Source of the DNA: Leucobacter insecticola | GTDB taxonomy: Bacteria; Actinomycetota; Actinomycetes; Actinomycetales; Microbacteriaceae | DNA length: 64,000 nucleotides | Direction of reading: 5' to 3' | Assembly: GCF_011382965.1 (NCBI RefSeq) | Contig: NZ_CP049934.1 | Coordinates: 2,542,001 to 2,606,000, forward strand | Made by a program: the position numbers and the translations under genes | The notes under the pieces: generated by a model | Database searches by the model: none | What the model saw: only the letters and a program-made list of their open reading frames with translations | What the model was told of the DNA's origin: nothing | Shown: piece by piece, positions 39,971-49,875 of the stretch | Layout: the number at the start of each line of letters is the position of its first letter | How positions within the stretch are numbered: the stretch's first letter is position 1

Positions 39971-40801
39971 ATGACGGCAACCACTCACGCAGACCCTCAA
40001 GAACTCGCAGCAATCGCCGTGCAGATCGCCCGCACCGCAGGGCAGCGCATCCTGCAGCTGCGGAACGAGGGCGTCAAGGTCGCCGCAACCAAGTCGAGCA
40101 TCGTCGACATGGTGACGGAAGCCGATCAGGAGTGCGAGCGGATCGTGGTCGCAGCCCTCCGCGAGGCAAGACCGGACGACGGCATCCTCGGCGAGGAGGG
40201 CACCGGGATCGAGGGTACAAGCGGCATCACCTGGGTGATCGATCCCATCGACGGCACCACCAACTACCTCTATAACCTGCCCGCCTACGCCGTCAGCATC
40301 GCGGCGACGGTGCCTGACGCCACAGCCTTCGCCGACGGCCGGCGCGGGATCGCCGCCGCCGTGTACAATCCCCGATCAGACGAGATGTTCGACGCCTGGC
40401 TGGGCGGCGGATCCCGCCTGAACGGCGAGAAGATCCGAATCTCGGGAAATCTCGACCTCGCAACCTCCCTCGTCGGCACCGGCTTCGGCTACACCGTTGA
40501 ACGCAAGCACGAACAGCTCGAACTGCTGCAACGGGTGCTCCCTCGCGTGCGCGATATTCGGCGAATCGGATCAGCCGCCTACGACCTGTGCCTGCTCGCG
40601 GCGGGACGACTCGACGCCTTCTACGAGATGGGGCTGCAGCCGTGGGACTACGCTGCCGCGGTGCTGGTCGCCTCCGAAGCGGGCGCCGGGATCCTCGGCC
40701 GAGATGACGCCACCCCTCCCGGCGAACCGCTGATCTTCGTGGCGGATCCACACCTCGTGAGCGAATTGCGGGCGATTGCGTCGGCTTATCCACACCACTG
40801 A
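39971..40801 (+). CDS. Inositol-monophosphatase family protein
   Basis: 276 residues with the metal motifs GEEGTGIEG and WVIDPIDGTTNYLYNLP, and the C-terminal LQPWDYAAAVLVASEAG. The NYLYNLP segment is typical of SuhB/ImpA-type inositol phosphatases, in contrast to the HisN paralogue at 19555. It follows amtB by 9 bp. Substrate likely inositol 1-phosphate or a related sugar phosphate. Confidence 0.85.
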   Translation: MTATTHADPQELAAIAVQIARTAGQRILQLRNEGVKVAATKSSIVDMVTEADQECERIVVAALREARPDDGILGEEGTGIEGTSGITWVIDPIDGTTNYLYNLPAYAVSIAATVPDATAFADGRRGIAAAVYNPRSDEMFDAWLGGGSRLNGEKIRISGNLDLATSLVGTGFGYTVERKHEQLELLQRVLPRVRDIRRIGSAAYDLCLLAAGRLDAFYEMGLQPWDYAAAVLVASEAGAGILGRDDATPPGEPLIFVADPHLVSELRAIASAYPHH

Positions 40802-40865
40802 AACCTGAACGACTCTGCCTCTATGCCAGGATGATCCTATTGCCAGGTTTTCCATAGGAGGAACA

Positions 40866-42065
40866 ATGCCGGTTGAGCCGTCGGACCCGATGATCCAGGA
40901 ACTTGTCACCCGCATTCGGAGTGCACAGCTAAGCCGTCGCCAATTGTTTCGAGGCGCAGGTGTGGGGGCAGCGATGCTCGGCACCGCCTCACTCGCAGCC
41001 TGCGCGGGGCCGGGCGGATCCGGCGATGGCTCCGGTGGCACCGTGCGCTGGGCAAACTGGACCTACTATCTCGACTACGACGAGGAGGCCGGCACCTGGC
41101 CCACTCTCGACGAGTTCATGAAGCAAACGAATATCACCGTCGACTACTTCGAAGACATCGACGACAATATGACCTTTATCGCGAAAGTGAAGGATCAGCT
41201 TCAACTCGCGCAAGACACGGGCTACGACGTGTTCACACTCACGGATTCCTCGCTCCTGCGTCTCTTCGAAAAGGATCAGCTGCGTAAGTTTGACCGCGAA
41301 CTCCTGCCGAACGTGAACAAGCAGATGATCGACATGGTGCAGCACGCGTCTTTCGACCCGGATCGGCAATGGTCGATCCCGTACCAGGCTGGCATGACGG
41401 GGCTGTGCTACAACACTGAGCTCTATCCCAAGGGCGTGAAGAGTGTGGCGGATCTCTGGAACCCGGAACTCAAGGGAAAAGTGAATGTGCTCAGCGAACA
41501 GGATGACACGCTCGGTTTGGTGATGCTCGAGCAGGGCGTCGATATCACCGGAGATTGGGGCGAAGACGAGTTCTACAACGCGCTCGCCGTCATCGAAAAG
41601 GAGTTGAAGAGCGGCCAGATCGCGACGGTGAAGGGAAACTCTTACACGCAGGATCTGCAGACCGACACCGTGCTCGCTGGCATGTGCTGGTCGGGAGACA
41701 TCGCGATCCTGAACGAAGAAGCTGGCGAGGAGCGCTGGAAGTTCGTGGTGCCAGAGGCCGGGGCCACGCTCTTCATTGATTCGTTCTGCATGCCCGAGGT
41801 CACTGATTCATACGATCAGGTTCACGAGCTCATCAATTACTATTACGAGCCCGAAGTGGCCGCTGAGGTTGCGTCCTACGTGGAGTATGTGACCCCCGTT
41901 GCTGGCGCGAAAGAGGCAATGGAGAAGCTCGATCCGGAGCTTGCGGAGAATCCGCTCATTTTTCCTGATGCGGAAATGTCGGCCCGGGTGTTCGACATGC
42001 GCGCCCTCTCCGCGCAAGAGGACAATATCTTCGCCCAGGCCTACCAGAAGGTGCTTGGAAACTAG
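40866..42065 (+). CDS. Orphan PotD-like polyamine-binding lipoprotein
   Basis: 399 residues from ATG 40866, strong site (ataggaggaac). Twin-arginine motif LSRRQLFRGAGVG and lipobox LAACA, so a Tat lipoprotein. It parallels the potD product (WANWTYYLDYDEEAG; GNSYTQDLQTDTVLAG), but the last third diverges. No transporter genes adjoin it, so it may supply the potABC permease with a second substrate or replace the broken island binding protein. Stop codon overlaps the convergent DUF6457 gene at the palindrome CTAG (42062-42065). Confidence 0.9.
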   Translation: MPVEPSDPMIQELVTRIRSAQLSRRQLFRGAGVGAAMLGTASLAACAGPGGSGDGSGGTVRWANWTYYLDYDEEAGTWPTLDEFMKQTNITVDYFEDIDDNMTFIAKVKDQLQLAQDTGYDVFTLTDSSLLRLFEKDQLRKFDRELLPNVNKQMIDMVQHASFDPDRQWSIPYQAGMTGLCYNTELYPKGVKSVADLWNPELKGKVNVLSEQDDTLGLVMLEQGVDITGDWGEDEFYNALAVIEKELKSGQIATVKGNSYTQDLQTDTVLAGMCWSGDIAILNEEAGEERWKFVVPEAGATLFIDSFCMPEVTDSYDQVHELINYYYEPEVAAEVASYVEYVTPVAGAKEAMEKLDPELAENPLIFPDAEMSARVFDMRALSAQEDNIFAQAYQKVLGN

Positions 42066-42337
42066 AGGGGTGAGGATTCCCAGCTCGCGGCGAGCTCGGT
42101 GAGCGTCTGTGCGTATTCATCAAGCGCAGCGGCGGGATCCTCTGCGCGACCGACCGCGACACCGAGCAGAAACGTGCTCAGGGGCGCAGCCGGACGGGCA
42201 ACATCGTGGGCGACATCCCTCGCGACATTGAGCAGGGCGGCGATGTCGACGGTTGCGGGATCGAGGCCGAGCTCAACGGACACGGCCGCGAGCCAGTCGT
42301 TCAGGGCCTCTGGCGGCAGGTGTTGGGGGTTAGTCAC
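42062..42337 (-). CDS. DUF6457-like protein
   Basis: 91 residues from GTG 42337. Sequence NPQHLPPEALNDWLAAVSVE and a mostly helical body with an acidic and Ala-rich end. DUF6457 proteins commonly sit by mobA in actinobacteria, as here (8-bp overlap with its 3' end), so a role in molybdopterin dinucleotide formation is plausible but not shown. Confidence 0.75.
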   Translation of the reverse strand: MTNPQHLPPEALNDWLAAVSVELGLDPATVDIAALLNVARDVAHDVARPAAPLSTFLLGVAVGRAEDPAAALDEYAQTLTELAASWESSPL

Positions 42338-42995
42338 GGGGATCTCCTTCGGAGGTGTCGGTCATGGATTGGGCTCGACTGAGGTCTTCCCGGTCGTCGA
42401 TGTCAGCGGTGGTCTCGGGTTCGACATCGATCCAGACGAGATCGAGTTCGCCGAGAAGTTTGCGGAGCGGGGCGTTCTCTATGTTCGCTCCGAGACGCTG
42501 GGCCGCGGCACGTAATGCGCTCACCCGGTAGAGGCCCGCGAGCCATTGAGCGTGGCCCTCGGTATCGCGGAGAACGAGGCCGTCACTTGTGGCAGTCGTT
42601 TGGTCTTTGAGCTCAGGTGCAGTCTCTTCAGCGAGGATCCTGCGACTCGCAAACTCGCGCAGGATGACAGTGCAGACGCGGTCGGGGTACACGAGATCGC
42701 ACGAGAGCAGCAGCAGCCACTCGTGCCGCACAAGCGGCAGGGCTGCGGCGAGCGCGGCAAGCGGGCCGGTGAAGGGCGGATCCTCGCGCACCACCGCGAC
42801 CCCCTCACCTCCCGCATGCTCGGGCCCCACCACGATGAGCTGAGCGGCTCCGGCGGCCCGTGCGGCATCGACGGCGCGGTCAACGAGGCGGGATCCCTGT
42901 AGCGTGACCGCGGCTTTGTCGATGCCGCCGAGCCTGCTGCCACGTCCGCCTGCAAGCACGACGGCAGCGAAGGCAGCGGATCCTGACCCGCTCAC
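42330..42995 (-). CDS. mobA: Molybdenum cofactor guanylyltransferase
   Basis: 221 residues from GTG 42995, overlapping the moeA stop (GTGA). Attaches GMP to molybdopterin to make the dinucleotide cofactor of formate dehydrogenase-type enzymes. N-terminal VVLAGGRGSRLGGIDKAAV is the nucleotide-binding loop and LLLSCDLVYPD the metal-binding Asp region. The stretch near ILREFASRRILAEE is encoded by the dispersed GCGAGGATCCTGCGACTC repeat, which may be an in-frame insertion that the protein tolerates. Confidence 0.88.
   Translation of the reverse strand: MSGSGSAAFAAVVLAGGRGSRLGGIDKAAVTLQGSRLVDRAVDAARAAGAAQLIVVGPEHAGGEGVAVVREDPPFTGPLAALAAALPLVRHEWLLLLSCDLVYPDRVCTVILREFASRRILAEETAPELKDQTTATSDGLVLRDTEGHAQWLAGLYRVSALRAAAQRLGANIENAPLRKLLGELDLVWIDVEPETTADIDDREDLSRAQSMTDTSEGDPRD
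42631..42668. repeat. Dispersed hairpin repeat, copy B (inside mobA)
   Basis: GCGAGGATCCTGCGACTC (42631-42648) then AACTCGCGCAGGATGAC, the same 18-base start as the repeat at 23160-23177 and the same AGGATGAC end. The stem here is CCTGCG with CGCAGG. It lies inside the mobA coding region. Confidence 0.6.
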
Positions 42996-44236
42996 GGCGT
43001 CACCAGCACAACGGGCACGGTTTCGCCCGCTGTCACGTCGCCCCGCCCAATCCCAATCATCGCGTAGCCGTTGGAGGCACCGTGCCCGCCGACCGCGTGG
43101 GAAACGCCACGCGGGTTGACCGCGGGCACGCACACAAGCCCCGCATCAGCAGAGCTTCGCACGATCACGGGAAGAACCTGTAGGCGATCCTCGGTTCCTC
43201 GCCAGTCGGTCTCAGCGCTGGCCTGGTGCACCACCCTGCCAAGCTCCGCCCTGCCCTGCATTGCGAGCAGCGCTGGACGCACAAACAGCTCGAAGCTGAC
43301 CGCCGCGCTCACCGGGTTGCCCGGCAGCGCAAAGATGAAGGCACCGCCGGCGAGGCGGCCCGCGCACTGCGGCTGTCCGGGGCGCACCGCCACCCGCAGG
43401 GCGCGCACCTCGGGTTCTCGTTCGAGCGCGATCCGCACCACGTCGTGGGTGCCGGGGCCGACGCCCCCGGTCGTGATGATCACATCGCAACGTTCAGCGA
43501 GGGTGCTGAGTTCCGCGGCGAGTGGCACCGCCTCGTCAGCGCTATGACGCACTTCGACGGCATCGATCCCGAGTTCGCGCAGCAGCCCCGAGATCAGCAA
43601 CGAGTTCGATTCCGGGATCTGGCCGCGCGCAAGCGGTGCGCCGGGGGCACGCAACTCGGATCCGGTCGCGATCACCGCGACGCGGGGGGCCCGGCGCACG
43701 CGCACCCGAGCCACCCCCGCGGCAGCGAGCGCGGCGAGACGCGCGGCTCCAAGCCGCGTTCCAGCTTCGGCGAGCACACTGCCGGCGGCGGTGTCTTCGG
43801 CGGCGCGGCGAATGTTCGCACCCACGGGCGCGGCGCGGATCACACGCACCAGTTCCTTGGCCCAGGCGGAGTCTTCGCGATCGCCGAGCGTCAGCTCAAC
43901 GGGGATCACCGCATCGGCGTCGCTCGGCACGGGTGCCCCCGTCATGATCCGCACGCTCTCCCCCGGCGCGATCCCGGGGTCGGCCGTGCTGCCCGCGGGC
44001 ACTTCACCGGTTACCCGCAGCACCGCAGGAGAATCCGCGGACGCGCCCGACACGTCGGCCGCTCTCACCGCATACCCGTCCATGGCAGAGTTGTCCCAGA
44101 GCGGGAGCGGGTGCCGGGCAAGAACCGGCTCAGCAAGGGTGTAGCCGTGGGCGTCCCCAATCGCCACATCCATTTCGGGGAGCGCAGTCACGCGCTCGAG
44201 AATCCAGCTCACATGCTCTTCCGCTGTGACCCGCAT
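42992..44236 (-). CDS. moeA: Molybdopterin molybdotransferase MoeA (copy 1)
   Basis: 414 residues from ATG 44236. Inserts molybdate into adenylylated molybdopterin. Conserved DNSAMDGYAV, RIMTGAPVPSDADAVIPVE and TTGGVGPGTHDVV. Two MoeA genes are present; this one is in the mobA-side operon, the other (60810) in the moa cluster. The in-frame extension to 44347 runs into divergent fdhD. The separation of function between the copies is unknown; in other bacteria one copy may serve one enzyme class. Confidence 0.92.
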   Translation of the reverse strand: MRVTAEEHVSWILERVTALPEMDVAIGDAHGYTLAEPVLARHPLPLWDNSAMDGYAVRAADVSGASADSPAVLRVTGEVPAGSTADPGIAPGESVRIMTGAPVPSDADAVIPVELTLGDREDSAWAKELVRVIRAAPVGANIRRAAEDTAAGSVLAEAGTRLGAARLAALAAAGVARVRVRRAPRVAVIATGSELRAPGAPLARGQIPESNSLLISGLLRELGIDAVEVRHSADEAVPLAAELSTLAERCDVIITTGGVGPGTHDVVRIALEREPEVRALRVAVRPGQPQCAGRLAGGAFIFALPGNPVSAAVSFELFVRPALLAMQGRAELGRVVHQASAETDWRGTEDRLQVLPVIVRSSADAGLVCVPAVNPRGVSHAVGGHGASNGYAMIGIGRGDVTAGETVPVVLVTP

Positions 44237-44328
44237 GGTGCAGCCTCTCTCCGCCAAGCGTCCCTCGCAATGCTGACGTGCCGGGACCTGGCCTTGCTCT
44301 CGCCGTGTTTCAATGATATCCAGGGAGT

Positions 44329-45309
44329 GTGTCTCGCATCGCCGCACGTCGCAGAGTAACCCGCCTTACCGTGGGTGGGCTCGTTTCCAGCCGCGCCGAT
44401 TTTCTCGCGGTGGAGGAGCCGCTAGAGATTCGCGTTTTCGGCCGATCGCTCGCGGTGACGATGCGGACACCGGGAAATGACATCGAACTCGCCGCAGGAT
44501 TTCTCGTCTCAGAGGGCGTCATCCATCACGCCGAGCACTTCACGACGGCCAGGTACTGCGCGGGAGTTCGGGCCCCCACCGATGTGCGCACCGTGATCCA
44601 GCTCGGGCTTCCAGAGCAACCCCCCTCGCCCACCGGTGAACCCAGCGCTGGTCTCCCCGATGAGGGCAACACGTACAACGTGCTCGACGTCACGCTTGCC
44701 CCGGGGGTAGCTCCGCCCGATCCAAGCCTTGAACGAAACTTTTACACGACAAGCTCCTGCGGCCTCTGCGGCAAGGCGAGCATCGAGGCGGTGCACACCA
44801 ACTCCCACTACACGGTGGCAGAAGACCAGCTCACGATCGACGCGGAGATGCTCGCGACGTTCCCGGATCTGCTGCGCGCTCAGCAGGCCGTGTTCGACCG
44901 CACCGGTGGTCTCCACGCGGCGGCCCTCTTCGATGGCAATACCGGCGAGATGCTGGTGCTGCGCGAAGACGTGGGCCGCCACAACGCCGTCGATAAAGTC
45001 GTCGGTTGGGCGATGATGAATGATCGGCTGCCCGCACGCAACTGCGTACTCATGGTGTCGGGCCGCGCCAGCTTTGAACTCACGCAGAAGGCGCTCATGG
45101 CCGGGATCCCGATGCTCACCGCCGTTTCTGCCCCGTCGTCGCTCGCCGCCGAGCTCGCAACCGACGCGGGCCTCACCCTCGTGGGGTTCCTCCGCGGTCA
45201 GTCCATGGTGATCTATAGCCGCCCGGATCGCATCACCAACGACTCCAACCCGTCCTCCACGCCAGAACTTGCGCCCCAGCGCACCATCGAGAAGGTAGCT
45301 CCGCTATGA
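44329..45309 (+). CDS. fdhD: Formate dehydrogenase sulfur-carrier protein FdhD
   Basis: 326 residues from GTG 44329. Transfers sulfur from a cysteine desulfurase to the bis-MGD cofactor of formate dehydrogenases. The functional Cys pair is in [32 protein letters not shown] and [18 protein letters not shown] are conserved cofactor-binding regions. Followed directly, with a 4-bp ATGA overlap, by its likely client at 45306. Confidence 0.95.
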   Translation: MSRIAARRRVTRLTVGGLVSSRADFLAVEEPLEIRVFGRSLAVTMRTPGNDIELAAGFLVSEGVIHHAEHFTTARYCAGVRAPTDVRTVIQLGLPEQPPSPTGEPSAGLPDEGNTYNVLDVTLAPGVAPPDPSLERNFYTTSSCGLCGKASIEAVHTNSHYTVAEDQLTIDAEMLATFPDLLRAQQAVFDRTGGLHAAALFDGNTGEMLVLREDVGRHNAVDKVVGWAMMNDRLPARNCVLMVSGRASFELTQKALMAGIPMLTAVSAPSSLAAELATDAGLTLVGFLRGQSMVIYSRPDRITNDSNPSSTPELAPQRTIEKVAPL

Positions 45310-47630
45310 CCCCCAAAGCCCCGCTCGAAGACTTTTCAGACGCGAACATCGAGATCACCGAACCACTCACTCACGCAGTGGGAATCGAGGGTGTGTATCA
45401 CTCGATGGAACCCGCGATCAAAGCAATGGGGCTTGCGCGCACCGCGAAGCTCATGACGAAGATCAACCACAAAGAGGGCTTCGACTGCATGAGTTGCGCG
45501 TGGCCCGATCCGGATCACCGCAAGATCGCAGAGTTCTGCGAAAACGGGGCGAAGGCGGTGACCTGGGAGGCGACGCCACTGAAGATTGAACGTTCTTTCT
45601 GGCAGGAGCATTCGATCTCTTCCCTGGAGGACAAGACCGAGTACTGGTTGGGCATGCAGGGGCGCCTCATTGAACCGGTGTACAAGGCACAGGGCTCCGA
45701 TCACTATGAGCCGATCAGCTGGGACGAAGCCTACGCGAAGATCGCGGATCACCTGAACGGGCTCGCTCACCCGAACGAGGCCGCGTTCTACACCAGCGGT
45801 CGCGCCTCAAACGAGGCCGCGTTTGTGTACCAGCTGATGTCGCGAGTCCTCGGCACGAACAACCTCCCCGACTGTTCGAATATGTGTCACGAGTCGACCG
45901 GCACGGCGATGCAGCACACGGTCGGTATCGGGAAGTCAACCGTCTCCTACAATGACTTCGCAAAGGCCGATTTGATCATCATCATGGGCCAGAACCCGGG
46001 CACCAATCACCCGCGCATGCTGACAGCGCTGCACGAGGCCAAACAACACGGCGCCCGGATCGTCGCCGTGAACCCACTCCCCGAGGCGGGCCTCATCGGC
46101 TACAAGGATCCGCAGAGCGTCAAGGGCTATCTCGGCAAGGCCACACAGATCGCGGATCAGTTCTTGAAGATCCGTTCCGGCGGCGATATGGCACTGCTGC
46201 AGGCGATCTCGAAGCGCGTCCTCGATGCGGAGGCGGAGTACCCGGGAGAAGTGCTGGATCACGACTTTATCGCGCAGCACTGCGACGGATTCGAGGCCTT
46301 CGCGAGCCACATGGCGAACCTTGATGAACGCGAGGTCGAGCAGGCGACGGGGTTGCCTGCGGCCGAAATCGACGAGCTCGCGGATCACTATCTGAGCTCC
46401 GAGCGCGTCATCATTTGCTGGGCGATGGGGATCACCCAGCATCGCAAGGGCGTTGATACGATCCGCGAGATCATCAATCTACTGCTACTGCGCGGCAACA
46501 TCGGCAAGCCCGGTGCCGGGGCCTCCCCCGTGCGCGGCCACAGCAATGTGCAGGGCGACCGCACGATGGGCGTGTGGGAGCAGATGCCGGATTCCTTCCT
46601 CGATGCGCTCGGAAAAGAGTTCAACTTTGATCCGCCCAGGGATCACGGCGTCGATGCCGTACACGGGATCCGTGCGCTCAACGAGGGCAAGATCAAGGTC
46701 TGGATGAGTCTCGGTGGCAACCTCGTTGGGGCGATCTCAGACACGCACCTCGCGGAATCGGCGATGCGGAAGACCCGATTGAGCGTGCAGCTCTCGACGA
46801 AGCTCAACCGCTCCCACGTAGTAACCGGCGAGGAGGCGCTGATCCTCCCCGTACTCGGCCGCACCGAGGTCGACGAGCAGGCCACGGGCCCGCAGTACAT
46901 CACGGTCGAGGATTCGGTGTGCGCGGTACACGCCTCGCACGGCCAGGTGCCACCGATCTCCGATCAGGTGCGCTCTGAAACCGCGATCGTTGCAGGGATC
47001 GCGCACGCCACCTTTGGCGACCGCCACGGCATCGACTGGCAGGCCATGATCCGCGACTACGACGTGATTCGGGATCACATCTCGCGCGTCGTACCCGGCT
47101 GCGAAGACTACAACGAGAAGACCCGCAGACGCGATGGTTTCATCTTGCCGAACGGCCCGCGCGACTCGCGCACATTCAACACCGAAACAGGCAAGGCGCG
47201 GATCACCGTCAATGAGCTCGAGCCCGTCGAGTGCCCGCCCGGCCGGCTGATCCTGCAGACGGTGCGCTCGCACGACCAGTTCAACACCACCATTTACAGC
47301 CTGAACGACCGCTACCGCGGCATCAAGAAGGGCCGCTATGTGGTGTTTGTGCACCCGGATGACCTCGCGGATCTCGGGCTCACAGATGGCCAGACCGTCG
47401 ACATCTTCAGCGAGTGGAAAGACGAGCCGGATCGGGTGCTGCGCGGTTTCCGCACCGTCGCGTTCCCCACGGCCCGCGGCTGCGCAGCGGCCTACTTCCC
47501 TGAGGCAAACGTGCTGATCCCGCTCGATAGCACCGCGCTCGAAAGCAATACCCCGGTGTCAAAGGCCGTGGTGGTGCGCCTTGAACCCTCGAGTGTCCCC
47601 GCGGGCGTGGGGCGCCCCATCACGGTGTGA
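45306..47630 (+). CDS. FdhF/YdeP-type molybdopterin oxidoreductase
   Basis: 774-residue MGD enzyme of the YdeP/FdhA alpha-subunit branch of formate dehydrogenases. An N-terminal Cys set ([19 protein letters not shown]) can hold an Fe-S cluster; the putative Mo-ligand Cys is in [25 protein letters not shown] and [14 protein letters not shown] are MGD-binding motifs. No diaphorase or membrane subunit adjoins it, so the electron acceptor is unknown. Strictly paired with fdhD and close to formamidase, which would give formate as its substrate; YdeP relatives have also been tied to acid resistance. Confidence 0.9.
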   Translation: MTPKAPLEDFSDANIEITEPLTHAVGIEGVYHSMEPAIKAMGLARTAKLMTKINHKEGFDCMSCAWPDPDHRKIAEFCENGAKAVTWEATPLKIERSFWQEHSISSLEDKTEYWLGMQGRLIEPVYKAQGSDHYEPISWDEAYAKIADHLNGLAHPNEAAFYTSGRASNEAAFVYQLMSRVLGTNNLPDCSNMCHESTGTAMQHTVGIGKSTVSYNDFAKADLIIIMGQNPGTNHPRMLTALHEAKQHGARIVAVNPLPEAGLIGYKDPQSVKGYLGKATQIADQFLKIRSGGDMALLQAISKRVLDAEAEYPGEVLDHDFIAQHCDGFEAFASHMANLDEREVEQATGLPAAEIDELADHYLSSERVIICWAMGITQHRKGVDTIREIINLLLLRGNIGKPGAGASPVRGHSNVQGDRTMGVWEQMPDSFLDALGKEFNFDPPRDHGVDAVHGIRALNEGKIKVWMSLGGNLVGAISDTHLAESAMRKTRLSVQLSTKLNRSHVVTGEEALILPVLGRTEVDEQATGPQYITVEDSVCAVHASHGQVPPISDQVRSETAIVAGIAHATFGDRHGIDWQAMIRDYDVIRDHISRVVPGCEDYNEKTRRRDGFILPNGPRDSRTFNTETGKARITVNELEPVECPPGRLILQTVRSHDQFNTTIYSLNDRYRGIKKGRYVVFVHPDDLADLGLTDGQTVDIFSEWKDEPDRVLRGFRTVAFPTARGCAAAYFPEANVLIPLDSTALESNTPVSKAVVVRLEPSSVPAGVGRPITV

Positions 47631-47636
47631 CGGGGC

Positions 47637-47666
47637 TTCACCACCGTAAGTATAACTGGTTATACT
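47637..47666 (+). promoter_or_regulatory. Leaderless mazEF promoter with overlapping operator
   Basis: TTCACC (47637-47642), 18 bp, then TATACT (47661-47666). The start would fall at or one base from the ATG at 47673, and no ribosome-binding site precedes it. AGTATAAC-TG-GTTATACT (47649-47666) is a perfect 8-bp inverted repeat that covers the -10 region, a good site for the RHH antitoxin to repress its own genes. Confidence 0.6.
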
Positions 47667-47672
47667 GCAAGC

Positions 47673-47918
47673 ATGAAGACCGCCATTTCGCTCCCCGACC
47701 CCGATTTTGAGCGGTTTGAGGCCGTAGCCGCTCGCCACGGCCTCAAACGTTCAGAGTTCTATCGTCTCGCTGCTCAGAAACTCGCCGACGAACTCGAGGG
47801 CGGATCGAGGCTCACAGCCCTCGCTAATGCAGCACTTCTTCGCGCGGGCCAACCCGCGGGAGACGGAGCCTTCCTGAGCGAATCGGAGCGCTCAATGCTC
47901 GAGGGAACCGAGTGGTAA
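47673..47918 (+). CDS. Ribbon-helix-helix antitoxin (MazE-like)
   Basis: 81 residues beginning MKTAISLPDPDFERFEAVA, the ribbon-helix-helix fold found in CopG/MazE-type antitoxins, with a longer helical C-terminal half that would bind the toxin. It overlaps the toxin gene by 7 bp. The perfect palindrome upstream is the expected target of its own DNA-binding domain. Confidence 0.88.
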   Translation: MKTAISLPDPDFERFEAVAARHGLKRSEFYRLAAQKLADELEGGSRLTALANAALLRAGQPAGDGAFLSESERSMLEGTEW

Positions 47919-48259
47919 TCAATCACGGCGATGTTGTCTGGGTGGATTTTGGTCTCCCCAGGGGTTCAGAACCCGCGAAGCTTCGGCCTGCTGTTGTCAT
48001 GCAGGGCGACTGGCTTCTCGCAACACAGATCAACACCGTACTCGTCGTCCCGCTCACCTCGAACCTTGCCCTCGACGTATTCCCGGGAAACACGCTCCTC
48101 CCCAAAGAAGCAACCAGCTTGGACAAGGATTCAGTAGCGGTGGTCTCTCAACTGGGGCCCGTGAGCCGAGAATTCATTACCCCCTATCCTGTCGGCACCC
48201 TGCCCACCTATCTGATGTCAGAGGTCATCGCGGGCATCAAGCTGACGCTCGGAATCTGA
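47912..48259 (+). CDS. mazF: MazF-family mRNA interferase toxin
   Basis: 115 residues from GTG 47912, overlapping the antitoxin's last codons. The MazF beta-barrel pattern is clear: GDVVWVDFGLPRGSEPAKLRPAVVMQ, INTVLVVPLTSNLAL and SVAVVSQLGPVSREFI. MazF toxins cleave single-stranded RNA at short sequence motifs; the target is not predictable from sequence. Converges on fmdA. Confidence 0.92.
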   Translation: MVINHGDVVWVDFGLPRGSEPAKLRPAVVMQGDWLLATQINTVLVVPLTSNLALDVFPGNTLLPKEATSLDKDSVAVVSQLGPVSREFITPYPVGTLPTYLMSEVIAGIKLTLGI

Positions 48260-48274
48260 GTCGGTGCCCCAGAA

Positions 48275-48301
48275 TGCGGCAGCTACCTGTTGGCTGCCGC
48301 A
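48275..48301. terminator. Bidirectional terminator between mazF and fmdA
   Basis: TGCGGCAGC (48275-48283) and GCTGCCGCA (48293-48301), a 9-bp stem. It covers the last codons of fmdA and the 23-bp gap to mazF, so it can end both convergent transcripts. Confidence 0.6.
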
Positions 48302-49538
48302 GGCGCGCCGATCCCCGGATCGATCTGCGTCGGCCCCGCCGCGGATGGGCGGATGTCAAAGTCGAAGATCTCCGTTGGCAGATACACCGTCGAGCACGAG
48401 TTCGGAATGTCAACAACGCCCGAAAGTCGCCCCTCGATGGGGGCCGCGCCCAGCAGCAGGTAGGCCTGCTCGGGACTGTAGCCGAACTTCGTCAGGTAAT
48501 CGATCGCGTGCAGGCACGCGCGCTGATACGACAGATGTGAGTCGAGATACCTCTGTTCACCGTCCAGGGTGACCGAGGTGCCCGAGAAGGCAAGCCAATG
48601 ACTGTAGTTCGGTTCGACGTTGCCGGGCATAAAGATTGCGTTCTCGCTGACACCGTAGGTCTCCATGCCTCCCTTGATGATGTCGACGCGGAGGTCAATG
48701 AAACCGCCCATCTCGATTGCCCCACAGAAGGTGATCTCGCCGTCCCCCTGCGAGAAGTGCAGGTCGCCGACCGAGAGGTTCGCCCCGTCGACAAACACCG
48801 GATAAAACACGCGCGATCCCTTGGTGAAGTTCTTAATGTCCTGGTTCCCTCCGTTCTCGCGCGGAGGCGCCGTGCGAGCGGCCTCTGATCCGACGCGAGC
48901 CCACTGATCCCGCGGCAGGCCGCCCAGGACGGCGTGCTCAGCCTCCGGTGGCAATGCCAGCGGCGGTACCCGCTCGGGGTCGGTTGCGATCAGGGCCCCC
49001 TCCCGGTTATTCCAGGTCGCGAGCAGCCCGGCCGAAGGGCCGTGCCCATCAAGCCCGGGTGGGTGATGCCGGTGAACGAGACACCCGGAATGTGCCGCGA
49101 AGTCGCGGTCTGGCCGCTAAAGTCCCAGACGGCTTTGTAGGCGTCAGGGAATTGGTCAGTCAGAAAACTGCCGCCGTTATTTTTGGAGAAGATCCCGGTG
49201 TATCCCCATCCCTGGCCGGCGAGTGGTCCCGAATCTTCCTGCGGGATCGGCCCGACGTCAAGAATGTCGACGATGAGCAAGTCACCCGGTTTCGCGCCCT
49301 CGACCCTGAACGGTCCGCTGAGGGTGTGCACGGTCAGCAACGGGGCATCGAGAATATCTTGCGCCGAGTCATCGTTCTGGATCGCGCCATCAAACCACTC
49401 GCGGCAATCGACCCGAAAGCTGTCGCCCGGCTTCACCGTCGCGACGGGCGGAATCTCGGGATGCCACCTGTTGTGGCCGAGCACCTCCTGCTCCGTGAAC
49501 TTCTTAGACGAATCGAGGGGAAATAGATTCTTCGGCAT
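48283..49538 (-). pseudogene. fmdA: Formamidase/acetamidase, frameshifted
   Basis: Hydrolyses formamide to formate and ammonia (FmdA/AmdA family, cytosolic). From ATG 49538 (MPKNLFPLDSSKKFTEQEVL) to THPGLMGTA, then the frame moves; the rest (from LPPEAEHAVLGGLP) is typical of the family C-terminal half (FYPVFVDGANLSVGDLHFSQ). One extra base at the GGG run 49037-49039 (CCC on the coding strand) restores TAPSAGLLATWNNREGAL and a 418-residue protein. Last of amiS-fmdB-fmdA, as in other actinobacterial formamide operons. Probably an assembly error. Confidence 0.9.
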
Positions 49539-49571
49539 GCGAATAGCTCCTTTGCTATTGAGGTGAGAGCC

Positions 49572-49859
49572 CTATGCTCTCGGAAGCTTTGCGTGAAGCG
49601 GGTTGCGGGTGACGCGTTGTGGGGCGCGGGATCCGCTCCCCGGGAGACGGTCGACCACGGCTGGCTCGTGAGCGCTCCTCGCCGCGTGGTCGACGAGTTG
49701 AAAGGCCGAGGTTCCGGCCGCAGAGAGATGAGGCGCCGTAATGGCACGCCGTGCAACACCGCCGCAGGCGCGACACTCGGCCGTTTCGGGGACCTCGGAC
49801 ATCGTAAACATCGCGTCGAATCGACAGCCTTCGCTGCATTGAAACGAGTAACTGGGCAC
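49572..49859 (-). CDS. FmdB-family zinc-ribbon protein
   Basis: 95 residues from GTG 49859. The N-terminus PSYSFQCSEGCRFDAMFTM and later AECRACGG supply two Cys pairs of a zinc ribbon, the FmdB pattern. FmdB is thought to regulate or assist formamidase expression. The longer tail after about residue 55 is not conserved. Between amiS and fmdA. Confidence 0.85.
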   Translation of the reverse strand: MPSYSFQCSEGCRFDAMFTMSEVPETAECRACGGVARRAITAPHLSAAGTSAFQLVDHAARSAHEPAVVDRLPGSGSRAPQRVTRNPLHAKLPRA

Positions 49860-49875
49860 AAATCCCACCTTTCTG

